The notes under the pieces were generated by a model, which ran no database searches, was not told the DNA's origin, and saw nothing but the letters and a program-made list of their open reading frames with translations. The position numbers and the translations under genes were made by a program. Shown here one piece after another: positions 8,621 to 16,936 of a stretch of 64,000 bases of DNA (its first letter is position 1; each line of letters opens with the position of its first letter). The stretch comes from CAZJWR01 sp964549765 (GTDB lineage: Bacteria > Zixibacteria > MSB-5A5 > GN15 > JAAZOE01). Where the stretch lies: the NCBI GenBank assembly GCA_964549765.1, contig CAZJWR010000012.1, positions 4,640-68,639 of the forward strand, read 5' to 3'.

Positions 8621-9303
8621 TGATGCAATTCGTTTTACGGGCATTGGCGGCGCTTATGGTTTTGACCTCGGCGGTTTCGGGTGAAACCCTCGAGGCGTAT
8701 CTGCGCGCCGAAATCATTGCCGATTATCACCTCGATTCGGCCGACGTTTCGATCTCGATCCTGCGCAGCACTCTGACGCCGGTAGATGTGTCCGCCTACA
8801 ACGTAAAAGCCTACCCATTGGCCCAGGGCGATCCGGTCGGACGATTTCCGATGCGAGTGGAATTGTACCGCGACGGTGAGATGACCGAAAGAGGATCGGT
8901 ATCGCTGGACGTGCGACGGTATGCCGATCTACTGGTTCCAAAACAAAACATCCGCCGCCACGAAATGCTCGTACCCGATATGTTCGAACGCAAACGGTTC
9001 GACGTCACGTCGTACACGGAAGACATGCTGACCGATTTCACGCAGTTGGATGGATGCCGGGCGGCGCAAAACCTCCCCGCCGGACGGATGATCCCAGGCC
9101 GGCGTATCGAGAAAACGCCCGACGTCGAATATGGCGCGCCGATCACGATCATCGGCAAGAGCCGCCTGTTTGAAATCCGCGCCAAGGGTACCGCGCTGCA
9201 GAACGGCGTCACGGGCGAGACGGTGAAAGTCAAGAATGACGATTCGAAGAAAATCCTGACCGGGACGGTTACCGGCCCCGGTACGGTAGAGATAGACATC
9301 TGA
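8620..9303 (+). CDS. flgA: Flagellar P-ring assembly chaperone FlgA
   Basis: A 227-residue periplasmic protein. The N-terminus is a signal peptide (MMQFVLRALAALMVLTSAVS, cleavage near GETL). The C-terminal half is the SAF-type domain: LVPKQNIRRHEMLVPDMFER, then LPAGRMIPGRRIEKTPDVE and a GVTGETVKVKN stretch typical of FlgA. It helps FlgI monomers assemble around the rod. Its position between flgG and flgH/flgI fits. A second ATG three bases in is an equally good start. Confidence 0.9.
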   Translation: MMQFVLRALAALMVLTSAVSGETLEAYLRAEIIADYHLDSADVSISILRSTLTPVDVSAYNVKAYPLAQGDPVGRFPMRVELYRDGEMTERGSVSLDVRRYADLLVPKQNIRRHEMLVPDMFERKRFDVTSYTEDMLTDFTQLDGCRAAQNLPAGRMIPGRRIEKTPDVEYGAPITIIGKSRLFEIRAKGTALQNGVTGETVKVKNDDSKKILTGTVTGPGTVEIDI

Positions 9304-9319
9304 GTCATTGGAGGATAGG

Positions 9320-9907
9320 ATGAATATCAAGCGGATATTTATCGCGACCACGATTCTGGTTTTGCTGCCCTTTACGATTGTCATCAAAGCAGGCGATTTC
9401 GGCCAGGCCAAATCGTTGTTTTCGGACATCAAGGCGCATCAGGTCGGCGATATCCTGACGGTCAACATCTATGAAAACACCCAGGCGACCAATAAGACCG
9501 AGACGAAGACGGAAAAAAGCAGTGATGCCTCGGTCGAGGGCGGTCCCGGAAGCGGCTTTTTCGATTTCATTCCGCTCTTCGGCGCCAGCGCCGCCAGCAA
9601 AAACACGTTTGACGGCAAAGGCGAGAACCTGCGCAACCGCAACCTTCGGGCCAAGATGTCGGTTACAGTAGTTGCCGTCAAGGATAACGGCGACCTGGTC
9701 ATCGAGGGCAGCCGGACGGTGGGAATTTCCACCGACAAGGAAACGCTGACCCTAACCGGTGTGGTCCGCCAACGCGACGTCAAGGCCGACAACAGCATCG
9801 ATTCCTGGCTGATCGCCGACGCCGAAATCAACTATCGCGGCAAGGGATCGATTTCCAGCGGCAGCCGCCCCGGCCCGGTTATGCGTTTTCTCAACTGGCT
9901 GTTTTAA
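9320..9907 (+). CDS. flgH: Flagellar L-ring protein FlgH, without a lipobox cysteine
   Basis: A 195-residue protein with a hydrophobic N-terminus and the FlgH core: SLFSDIKAHQVGDILTVNIY, ENTQATNKTETKTEKSS, NTFDGKGENLRNRNLRAKMS, VTVVAVKDNGDLVIEGSRTV and INYRGKGSISSGSR. In enterobacteria FlgH is an outer-membrane lipoprotein; here I see no cysteine near the signal sequence (KRIFIATTILVLLPFTIVIK then AGDF), so it appears to be a signal-peptidase-I protein. Start is ATG 9320 behind GGAGGATAGG; an upstream TTG at 9308 would bury that site. Confidence 0.93.
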   Translation: MNIKRIFIATTILVLLPFTIVIKAGDFGQAKSLFSDIKAHQVGDILTVNIYENTQATNKTETKTEKSSDASVEGGPGSGFFDFIPLFGASAASKNTFDGKGENLRNRNLRAKMSVTVVAVKDNGDLVIEGSRTVGISTDKETLTLTGVVRQRDVKADNSIDSWLIADAEINYRGKGSISSGSRPGPVMRFLNWLF

Positions 9908-9917
9908 AGGAGGAGCC

Positions 9918-11027
9918 ATGGATAGGCTTCGAAAAATAATTGCGCTCATTATCATCCTGTTGCTCTGTTCTCTAAGCGCCGCCGCCGACGCGGTGCGCAT
10001 TAAGGATATCTGTCGTTACCAGGGGGACACCGACGTCGACCTCATCGGCTATGGCTTGATTATCGGCCTTGATGGCAGCGGCGACGGCAAAGGAACGCAG
10101 TTTACGATACAGTCTTTGGTCAACATGATGGAGCGAATGGGCCTGACGGTCAGTCCCGATGAAGTCAAGGTGAAGAATGTCGCCGCCGTCATGGTCACCG
10201 GCAAAATTTCGGCGGTCCACAAGCCCGGATCGCGGATCGATGTCACAGTGTCCTCGGTCGGCGACGCGACCTCGCTTCAAGGCGGAACCCTCTTGATGAC
10301 GCCGCTGTCATCGCTGGACGGCACTGTCTACGCCGTCGCGCAAGGCCCGGTGTCTATCGGCGGCTTCAATGTGCAGCTCCAAGACGGCAACAAAATCGTC
10401 AACAACTATACTCTGGTCGGCCGCGTGCCGGGCGGGGGACTGGTCGAAAAATCTCCTCCGGATGGCGCCGACGGGAACGAACTCTATTTGTCGCTCCTCA
10501 ATCCCGACTACACGACGGCGTCGCGGATTGTCGACCGGATCAACCTCGAATACGGCCTGACCGCCTACGCCGTGGATGAGGCAACCGTGCGGCTGAGCGT
10601 GCCCGATTCGTTGTCGCATCCCAATGACCGAATAAAATTCATGTCCATCATCGGCAACCTGCGGGTTGCTCCCGATGAGGTCGCCCGTGTGGTCATCAAT
10701 GAAAAAACCGGGACAATCGTCGCCGGCCAGCATGTGTCGATCTCGCCGGTGGCGCTGGCGCACGGCAATCTGACCATCAACATCCAGACCCAGCCGGTTA
10801 TTTCCCAGCCGACGGCGTTCTCGCAAGGACAGACGGTGGTGACGTCGCAATCGCAGGTAACAGTAAACGAAGAGGTTGCCCGCGTCATGACCTTCCCGGA
10901 ATCGGTTACGATATCGGAGATTGCGACGGCTCTCAATGAAATCGGCGCGACCCCCCGGGATATCATCGCCATTTTTCAGGCGCTCAAGGAAACCGGGGCG
11001 CTGCGGGCCGAATTGGTGCTGATGTAA
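9918..11027 (+). CDS. flgI: Flagellar P-ring protein FlgI
   Basis: A 369-residue periplasmic protein, normal length. Signal peptide of about 22 residues (IIALIIILLLCSLSAAADA) precedes VRIKDICRYQGDTDVDLIGYG and LIIGLDGSGDGKGTQFT, the FlgI opening. The later segments SRIDVTVSSVGDATSLQGGT and ARVVINEKTGTIVAGQHVSI are equally typical. It forms the ring around the rod in the peptidoglycan layer with FlgA's help. Ribosome site AAGGAGGAGCC is strong. The stop is directly followed by the flgJ ATG. Confidence 0.97.
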   Translation: MDRLRKIIALIIILLLCSLSAAADAVRIKDICRYQGDTDVDLIGYGLIIGLDGSGDGKGTQFTIQSLVNMMERMGLTVSPDEVKVKNVAAVMVTGKISAVHKPGSRIDVTVSSVGDATSLQGGTLLMTPLSSLDGTVYAVAQGPVSIGGFNVQLQDGNKIVNNYTLVGRVPGGGLVEKSPPDGADGNELYLSLLNPDYTTASRIVDRINLEYGLTAYAVDEATVRLSVPDSLSHPNDRIKFMSIIGNLRVAPDEVARVVINEKTGTIVAGQHVSISPVALAHGNLTINIQTQPVISQPTAFSQGQTVVTSQSQVTVNEEVARVMTFPESVTISEIATALNEIGATPRDIIAIFQALKETGALRAELVLM

Positions 11028-11945
11028 ATGAAAATTTCGCCCGAACAGAATCGGCTGATGCCGACGGCGACCCCGGCTAAAAAAGGGCCGGAGTGCGAAC
11101 AGACGCTGGAGATGAAGAAAATGCGGCTGCGCAAAGCGACGCGGGAATTCGAGTCGTTCTTCATCCTGCATATGCTTCAGGCGATGCGGCAGACGATTCC
11201 CAAGAGCGAATTGCTGGAGGGCGGATTGGGGCAGGATACCTACACGTCGATGTTCGATGATGAGCTGGCCCGGACGGTGGCCGGATCGAGCCCCGACAGC
11301 CTTTCGGAGATGCTGTATAAATCCCTCGAAAAGCACCTCGATGCAACTGAAGCAGGTACCGATAAGAGGGCACCTGCAACCGGTACGGAACTGAACCGAC
11401 AACCGGCGGTCAAGCCGCTCGATCAATCGAATTTTCAGCCGGCGGAATCGATCCGTCCGGATGAGCCGATACCGACCGTGAAGGAAAACCCGAAGCCCCC
11501 GGAGATTTCGCCGGTGTCGATACCCAAAGTAGCCACCGATCCGATATTGAAAGAATTCGGCGAGACGATCTCCAGTGCCGCGCGCACCTACCGGGTCGAT
11601 CCGCGACTGGTGTATTCGGTCATCAAGGCCGAATCCAACGGTCAATCGGATGCGGTATCGCCGCAGGGCGCCAAGGGATTGATGCAGTTGGTCGACGGCA
11701 CGGCCGCGGCGATGGGTGTGGTTGACAGCCTCGATCCGCATCAGAATATTCACGGCGGAACGAAATATCTGCGTCGGTTGCTTGACCGATACGACGGCAA
11801 TGTGAAACTCGCCGTGGCGGCCTATAACGCCGGGCCGGGCGCTGTTTCAAAATACGACGGTGTTCCACCGTATCCTGAAACACGACGGTATGTGGAGAAA
11901 GTATTGGCGGGGCTCCATAGCGGCTCCTTGCCGATGGGAAGATAA
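11028..11945 (+). CDS. flgJ: FlgJ-type rod-capping protein fused to a lytic transglycosylase domain
   Basis: A 305-residue protein. Residues ~25-105 match the FlgJ rod-binding domain (ATREFESFFILHMLQAMRQT, then GGLGQDTYTSMFDDELART). A Pro-rich linker follows (about 110-165). Residues ~170-300 are an SLT/goose-lysozyme-type lytic transglycosylase: VDPRLVYSVIKAESNGQSDA with the catalytic Glu, SPQGAKGLMQL, and AVAAYNAGPGAVSKYDGVPP. In enterobacteria the enzyme half of FlgJ is a different fold (a glucosaminidase). It should open the peptidoglycan for the growing rod. No signal peptide is visible, consistent with flagellar export. Confidence 0.9.
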   Translation: MKISPEQNRLMPTATPAKKGPECEQTLEMKKMRLRKATREFESFFILHMLQAMRQTIPKSELLEGGLGQDTYTSMFDDELARTVAGSSPDSLSEMLYKSLEKHLDATEAGTDKRAPATGTELNRQPAVKPLDQSNFQPAESIRPDEPIPTVKENPKPPEISPVSIPKVATDPILKEFGETISSAARTYRVDPRLVYSVIKAESNGQSDAVSPQGAKGLMQLVDGTAAAMGVVDSLDPHQNIHGGTKYLRRLLDRYDGNVKLAVAAYNAGPGAVSKYDGVPPYPETRRYVEKVLAGLHSGSLPMGR

Positions 11946-11955
11946 GACTTTGACC

Positions 11956-11983
11956 TAAAGTGCATTATGCAGAAAGCCGACAA
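11956..11983 (+). promoter_or_regulatory. Candidate sigma-28 promoter for the flgN-flgK operon, overlapping the assigned flgN start
   Basis: TAAAGTGC, 12 bases, then GCCGACAA: six of eight and seven of eight matches to the sigma-28 boxes, spacer one base longer than ideal (the same as the flgM box at 25320). flgN and flgK are sigma-28-driven late genes in other bacteria. The box runs over the flgN ATG at 11967; a transcript from here would start near 11990 and would need the GTG at 11991 or TTG at 12003 as start. Confidence 0.45.
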
Positions 11984-12497
11984 TAATAACGTGGATGGAG
12001 TCTTGGAAAAACTATTGGACGAACTCATCAACGTCATCGGTGACGAGGCGATCCTGTTCGAAAAATTCCTCGAACTGCTCGAAGAGCAGCAACAGGCGCT
12101 GATTACCAATGACCCCGATGAGTTGAAGACGGTGACCGCCCGGATACAGCAGGTCGCGGCTCAGTCGCAGCGGCTCGAACAGGTGCGGATTTCGCTTGTC
12201 GAGGAGATCCGCCGGGTTGGCGGCGCCGAGGCCGATCTGAATGTGTCCAAAATCTGCGATATGGCCGACCCGGAACGTTCCACACAACTGCAGACGTTTC
12301 GGACCATGATTCTCGATCTGTACGGAAAGATCGAGCAGACGCGGATGCGAAACGGCCTCTTGATTGAGCAATCGCTGGAACAGATACAAAACACGATCGA
12401 TGTCATCGGGCGGATCCCGGCGCAGAAGGAAACCTATCGCAAGCATGGAGGCGTCTCCAGGGAATTTCAGCGGCTTGGAGTAGACAGGAGAGTCTGA
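11967..12497 (+). CDS. flgN: FlgN-family flagellar chaperone
   Basis: A 176-residue, mainly helical acidic protein: EKLLDELINVIGDEAILFEK then LELLEEQQQALITNDPDELK, the FlgN pattern of long amphipathic helices, and LIEQSLEQIQNTIDVIG near the end. FlgN binds the hook-filament junction proteins FlgK and FlgL before export; it lies directly upstream of flgK (three bases), which supports the call. The ATG at 11967 has no good ribosome site, and in-frame GTG 11991 or TTG 12003 are real alternatives. Confidence 0.8.
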   Translation: MQKADNNNVDGVLEKLLDELINVIGDEAILFEKFLELLEEQQQALITNDPDELKTVTARIQQVAAQSQRLEQVRISLVEEIRRVGGAEADLNVSKICDMADPERSTQLQTFRTMILDLYGKIEQTRMRNGLLIEQSLEQIQNTIDVIGRIPAQKETYRKHGGVSREFQRLGVDRRV

Positions 12498-12500
12498 CAC

Positions 12501-13895
12501 ATGTCCGGATTATTTCAGGGGCTCGAAATCGGCAAACGGGCGCTTCTGACGCACCAGTTGTCGATGAATACGATCGGCCACAACGTGGCCAACGTAAACA
12601 CGCCCGGCTATACCCGCCAGCGGACGGTGGTGACCTCGGCCTATCCGGTGGAAAATGCCAATTATATCATCGGCAACGGCGTCACGGCCAATACCATCCT
12701 GCAGGTGCGGGATCAATTCCTCACCGCTCAATACCGACGCGAAAACAAATCGCTCGGCCAATGGACTTATCGCGAAAAAACCCTGGGTCAGATTGAGACG
12801 TTTTTCGGCGAGCCGAACGACGAAAGCCTCGGCGACGTGCTCAACCAGTTCTGGAATAGTTGGCTCGACTTATCCAACAACCCCGAATCGTCGGCAGCGC
12901 GGCAGGCCGTGGTATCACAGTCAAACCGTCTGACCAATGCTTTTCATACCCTCGACCGGCAATTGAACGCCGTCCGCGTCGCGGCCGATCAGGATGTCAG
13001 CGGCCGGGTGCAGCAGATCAATGAAGTTGCGCATCAGATCGCCAATCTCAACCGGCTGGTGACCAGCGAGGAGATCGGCGGCGACCGGGCCAACGACCTG
13101 CGCGACCAACGCGACAAATTGATCGACGATTTGTCGAGCATGGTCGATGTTACGACCGCCGAGAAGGCCAACGGGTCGGTGACCGTGTACATCAGCGGTC
13201 TGGCGATCGTTGAAAACGCCGATACGTTCGAACTGGACACGCGGACCAATTCCTCCGGCGAATATACCAAACAGGAAATAATCTGGAAAAACACCAAGAC
13301 GGCGGTCAAGATCAACGGCGGCGAACTCAAGGGATTGCTCGACACCCGCGATGTCGTCGTCCCGAAGTACCTGAAAAATCTCGATGATTTGGCCCGGACC
13401 ATCATCAGCCAGGTCAACGAGCAGCATCGCACCGGGACGGGGCTAAACGGCCAGTCCGGGTTGAACTTCTTCAACGGCTCGTTCACGAGCGCCGGGACTA
13501 TTCAGATCGAACAAAATATTCTCAATGATCCGACCCTCATTGCGGCCTCGCAGAGCGGCGAGCCGGGAGATAATGCCAATGCATTGGCGATTTCGGGCTT
13601 GCGACAAAAGCTTACCATGGATTACGGGACCACGTCGATCACCGAATTTTATACCTCGATGGTCAGCGATATCGGCGTGGAATCGCATGAAGCGCAGACA
13701 TTTAAAGGGAATTTCGAAGTTTTAATTCAACAGATTGAAAATTCGCGTCAGTCTGTCCAGGGCGTTTCAATCGACGAAGAGATGACCAACCTGGTGAAGG
13801 CACAGCATGCCTACGATGCCGCCGCCCGGGTTATTACGTTCGTCGATCAAGCGCTCGACACGCTCATCAATGGTATGGGCGTGGCCGGACGATAG
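12501..13895 (+). CDS. flgK: Flagellar hook-associated protein FlgK (HAP1)
   Basis: A 464-residue protein. The N-terminus has the rod/hook motif (MSGLFQGLEIGKRALLTHQL, NTIGHNVANVNTPGYTRQRT) and a FlgK-specific DVLNQFWNSWLDLSNNPES. The C-terminus ends with SIDEEMTNLVKAQHAYDAAA and VITFVDQALDTLINGMG. It joins hook to filament. It is on the short side for FlgK (enterobacterial ones are near 550), with a compact middle domain. Ribosome site is ACAGGAGAGTC. Followed 37 bases later by csrA. Confidence 0.95.
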   Translation: MSGLFQGLEIGKRALLTHQLSMNTIGHNVANVNTPGYTRQRTVVTSAYPVENANYIIGNGVTANTILQVRDQFLTAQYRRENKSLGQWTYREKTLGQIETFFGEPNDESLGDVLNQFWNSWLDLSNNPESSAARQAVVSQSNRLTNAFHTLDRQLNAVRVAADQDVSGRVQQINEVAHQIANLNRLVTSEEIGGDRANDLRDQRDKLIDDLSSMVDVTTAEKANGSVTVYISGLAIVENADTFELDTRTNSSGEYTKQEIIWKNTKTAVKINGGELKGLLDTRDVVVPKYLKNLDDLARTIISQVNEQHRTGTGLNGQSGLNFFNGSFTSAGTIQIEQNILNDPTLIAASQSGEPGDNANALAISGLRQKLTMDYGTTSITEFYTSMVSDIGVESHEAQTFKGNFEVLIQQIENSRQSVQGVSIDEEMTNLVKAQHAYDAAARVITFVDQALDTLINGMGVAGR

Positions 13896-13932
13896 GACGG
13901 AACAACGAGCGAATTTCACCACGGAGGGTGAC

Positions 13933-14256
13933 GTGCTGATATTGACACGGAAGTTGGGAGAATCGATCACCATCGGCGATGATATCAAGGTGACCGTGCT
14001 GGGAATCTACGGCCGCCAGGTTCGGCTGGGAATCGAAGCTCCGTTGAAAGTGGTGGTTCACCGCGAGGAAATATATGTCAAGATTCAAAACGAGAATCAA
14101 AAAGCGGCCAAAACCATCAAGGAGGATCTGGCCAACGTAATGCAGGTCCTCAAGGACAAAATCAAAAAGGGCGAAGGCCGGAACAAGAAGTCTCCGCCGA
14201 TCAAGTACAAAAAGGATCACGACCCGGGATCGCAGCGTCGTGATCGGCAGGAGTGA
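13933..14256 (+). CDS. csrA: Carbon storage regulator CsrA with a basic C-terminal extension
   Basis: A 107-residue RNA-binding protein. The first 60 residues are canonical CsrA: MLILTRKLGESITIGDDIKV, then GIYGRQVRLGIEAPLKVVVH and REEIYVKIQ. A Lys-rich tail of about 45 residues follows (KAAKTIKEDLANVMQVLKDK onward), longer than the usual 60-75 residues. CsrA represses mRNAs by binding GGA motifs at ribosome sites; the neighbour fliW and the flagellin leader in this window complete a CsrA-FliW-flagellin circuit. The start is GTG 13933 behind ACGGAGGGTGAC; an upstream in-frame ATG at 13807 lies inside flgK and is not credible. Confidence 0.95.
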   Translation: MLILTRKLGESITIGDDIKVTVLGIYGRQVRLGIEAPLKVVVHREEIYVKIQNENQKAAKTIKEDLANVMQVLKDKIKKGEGRNKKSPPIKYKKDHDPGSQRRDRQE

Positions 14257-14258
14257 TT

Positions 14259-14435
14259 ATGCTGTTTGGCAGGAAGAGCAAGGACGGGGACGACTACGAA
14301 GATCCGGCCACCCGGTACGGCCGGATGCTCCGGAAGAAAAACGAGTCGCACCGTGACGACGAGGACAAATCCTCATTTTTAAAACGGCTGTTCGGCGGGG
14401 GCCACGACAGCGATTTCGTCTATTACGAGGATTGA
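14259..14435 (+). CDS. Small charged protein between csrA and flgL, function unknown
   Basis: A 58-residue reading frame two bases after the csrA stop. ATG 14259 has GCAGGAG five bases ahead. The product is extremely hydrophilic: MLFGRKSKDGDDYEDPATRY then GRMLRKKNESHRDDEDKSS, a short hydrophobic FLKRLF, and an acidic VYYED end. No domain recognised. Its tight place in the operon and good ribosome site argue that it is expressed; a role with CsrA or FlgL is only a guess. Confidence 0.6.
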   Translation: MLFGRKSKDGDDYEDPATRYGRMLRKKNESHRDDEDKSSFLKRLFGGGHDSDFVYYED

Positions 14436-14450
14436 TCGGAAGGATTGCCG

Positions 14451-16376
14451 ATGCGCATTACGACCGACATGGTGTACAACCGGACGATTTTTAATCTGTC
14501 TCGGAATCTCGATCGCTATATGAGCGTCGAGAGCATGGTATCGAGCGGGCGGCGGATCAACACGCCCTCGGACGACCCGATCGGAACCCATCACGATCTC
14601 AATTACCGAACCCGCCTGAGTGAAATCGAACAATACCTATCGAATATCAGCCAGGGATCGGGGTGGATGGCGACCTACGACAGCGGTCTGGGCGATCTCA
14701 AGAACCTGTACAGTTCGGCCAAAGAGATTGCCTTGATGATGGCCAACGACACTTATGATGACGTTGCCCGCGAAGCCGCCGCCAACGAGGTCCAGGGAAT
14801 CCTCGATCAGGTGCTGCAACTGGGCAACGCCGACGTCGACGGGCGCTATCTCTATTCCGGCCACCGGACCCGCACCAAACCGCTGGAAGCTTCGGCTAAC
14901 GGCGTCGTCTATCGCGGCGACCGGGGGACGATCGAATTGGAGGTGGACGTGTCCTCGCGGATCAATTCCAATCTGATCGGTGAAGATATTTTTCTCAAAC
15001 AGTTGCAGGTTCTCGGCGAGGACGCCGACCTGCATGCCGGATTACTGGGGACAACCCCGGTGGCGGATCTGAAGCTGGGCGACGGGATCGACTTGTCCGC
15101 GGGAACGTTCGAGATTCATGACAATAATCGCAATGTCACCTACACGGTCGACATCTCCGGTGCGACCACCGTCGATGACATTGTCAACGCCATAAACACG
15201 CAACTGGGGCCGGCTGCCAATCTGTCGGTGAAAATCTCCGACGTCGGCGCGTCCCTCACCTGGGAACCGACGACCGGCGCGACGAATACGGTTACGCTCG
15301 ATACCCCGATATCGAATCTCAACGGCGGCTCCGGGATCGACCTGAACGGCGGTCGCTTCCTGATACGAAACGCCGATGAAAGCATCAGTGCCGAAGTCGA
15401 CGTATCGGGCGCATCGACCATCGGTGATGTCATCGCGTCCATCAACGGCGCCCTGGCGACGTCCGGCATCGCCGGTGTCACAGCCGGACTCAACAGCGAT
15501 GGCACCGGACTGGCCTTGACCGACACCAACGTGCCGCCGCTCGGTCTGGTCGTGGAGGAAGTTTCTTCCGATTACTCCACGGCGAGCGATCTCGGACTTA
15601 CGGGGCCGCTGGAGCCGACCCTCGAAGGCCGCGATCTGAGCCCGCAGCCGGATTTCACCATCCGCGATATCGGATCGCAAACGGTCGCCGCCGATCTCGG
15701 CATAGGCGGCACGATAAATTCCGAGACGGTTGGCGGGCAGCTTCAGCCGCTTTTGACCGTGGATACCCTGTTGTCGTCGCTCAACAACAAGGCGGGCTTC
15801 GACCTCGGGGAGATAAAAATTTCGCAGGGCGATCAGGTCGCTTTCGTCGATCTCAGCAGTTTGGCCTTCACGACCGTCGCCGATCTCCTGAATGCAATCA
15901 ATTCCTGCGGCCTGGATATCACGGCCTCCGTCAACGACGCCGGGACCGGCATCCAGATAGTCTCGAACCTGACCGACCGCACGCTGATCGTCGAAAATAA
16001 CGATTCCTCCCGGACCGCCAATACGCTCGGCGTAATCGGATCGTCTGATATGCTGGGGTCGCTTATGCTTCTGGTGACGGCGTTGCAGAATGATGACCGG
16101 GAACTGGCCGAACGACTGGTCGGAAACATGGACTTGGCCATGAACGAGCTGCTCAGCTCGCGCGCTACCGTCGGATCGCGTATGATCCGCATGGATACGA
16201 CCCAGAACCGGCTCGAAAATTCCCGGACCACTGTTACCAAAATGCTATCCGACGTGGAAGACGCCGATATGGTCACGGCCGTGAGCGATCTGGCCAAGCA
16301 GGAGAATCTCTATAAAGCGGCATTGATGGCCAGCTCGAGCATCATGCAGTATTCGTTGGTCGATTTCCTCAGATGA
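14451..16376 (+). CDS. flgL: Hook-associated protein FlgL (HAP3) with a large inserted beta domain
   Basis: A 641-residue protein, about twice the usual FlgL length. The N-terminal ~150 residues are FlgL/flagellin-like (MRITTDMVYNRTIFNLSRNL, SGRRINTPSDDPIGTHHDLN, LYSGHRTRTKPLE) and the last ~95 match the C-terminal helix (TTQNRLENSRTTVTKMLSDV, EDADMVTAVSDLAKQENLYK). In between are repeated units of the flagellin hook IN type: a GxxxLxxGxFxI.. strand pair followed by DDIVNAINTQLG, GDVIASINGALA or ADLLNAINSCGL helices. Start is ATG 14451 with GGAAGGA ahead. The insert would be exposed at the hook-filament junction. Confidence 0.93.
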   Translation: MRITTDMVYNRTIFNLSRNLDRYMSVESMVSSGRRINTPSDDPIGTHHDLNYRTRLSEIEQYLSNISQGSGWMATYDSGLGDLKNLYSSAKEIALMMANDTYDDVAREAAANEVQGILDQVLQLGNADVDGRYLYSGHRTRTKPLEASANGVVYRGDRGTIELEVDVSSRINSNLIGEDIFLKQLQVLGEDADLHAGLLGTTPVADLKLGDGIDLSAGTFEIHDNNRNVTYTVDISGATTVDDIVNAINTQLGPAANLSVKISDVGASLTWEPTTGATNTVTLDTPISNLNGGSGIDLNGGRFLIRNADESISAEVDVSGASTIGDVIASINGALATSGIAGVTAGLNSDGTGLALTDTNVPPLGLVVEEVSSDYSTASDLGLTGPLEPTLEGRDLSPQPDFTIRDIGSQTVAADLGIGGTINSETVGGQLQPLLTVDTLLSSLNNKAGFDLGEIKISQGDQVAFVDLSSLAFTTVADLLNAINSCGLDITASVNDAGTGIQIVSNLTDRTLIVENNDSSRTANTLGVIGSSDMLGSLMLLVTALQNDDRELAERLVGNMDLAMNELLSSRATVGSRMIRMDTTQNRLENSRTTVTKMLSDVEDADMVTAVSDLAKQENLYKAALMASSSIMQYSLVDFLR

Positions 16377-16395
16377 TAGGATAGAGGAGTAGTCT

Positions 16396-16875
16396 ATGAA
16401 AATCGAAACCTCACGTTTCGGGACCCTGGACGTCAGCGACGACGTCGTTATCCGGATGACCAAGCCGGTATTGGGCTTCGAGCAGTACCGGAAATACGTC
16501 ATCGTCGAAACCGATGATTTCGAACCGTTCAAATGGCTTCAATCGGTCGAAAACGCCGAGCTGGCGTTCGTCATCGTCAACCCGTCCCTGTTTTTCCCGG
16601 ATTATACCATCGAGGTCAATCCCAAGGAGATCGAGGAGCTGGAGGTCGGCGACGTTGGCGAGATTATCACCTACTCGATCGTCACCATCCCGTCCGACTA
16701 TACCCGGATGACTGCCAATCTTCAGGGACCCATCCTGATCAATTCGCGGACGCGACTGGCCAAACAATTGGTGCTCGTCAATTCCCAGCACGGAATCAAA
16801 CATCGGCTATTCGGCCCGGTCGAGACCGAAACGGCCGGCAGGAAAACGCCCGAGCGCTTACCGGCTCACGTATAG
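16396..16875 (+). CDS. fliW: Flagellar assembly factor FliW
   Basis: A 159-residue protein with the full FliW pattern: TSRFGTLDVSDDVVIRMTKP, VLGFEQYRKYVIVETDD, PFKWLQSVENAELAFVIVNP, then NLQGPILINSRTRLAKQLVL. FliW binds CsrA when free of flagellin and so relieves CsrA repression of flagellin translation; when flagellin accumulates it titrates FliW. csrA lies upstream in the same operon and flagellin two genes downstream. Ribosome site AGAGGAGT precedes the ATG by seven bases. The last ~15 residues (RKTPERLPAHV) form a nonconserved tail. Confidence 0.95.
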   Translation: MKIETSRFGTLDVSDDVVIRMTKPVLGFEQYRKYVIVETDDFEPFKWLQSVENAELAFVIVNPSLFFPDYTIEVNPKEIEELEVGDVGEIITYSIVTIPSDYTRMTANLQGPILINSRTRLAKQLVLVNSQHGIKHRLFGPVETETAGRKTPERLPAHV

Positions 16876-16936
16876 CCGAACCACCCTAACCGGTCGGCGC
16901 AAACCCGGCGCATAGGCTGCGGCGAAAGGGCATGGG

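Noticed and set aside
10308..11753. 481-codon minus-strand frame opposite flgI-flgJ
   Set aside because: High-GC codon shadow, Arg/His-rich without any domain; the plus-strand genes are certain.
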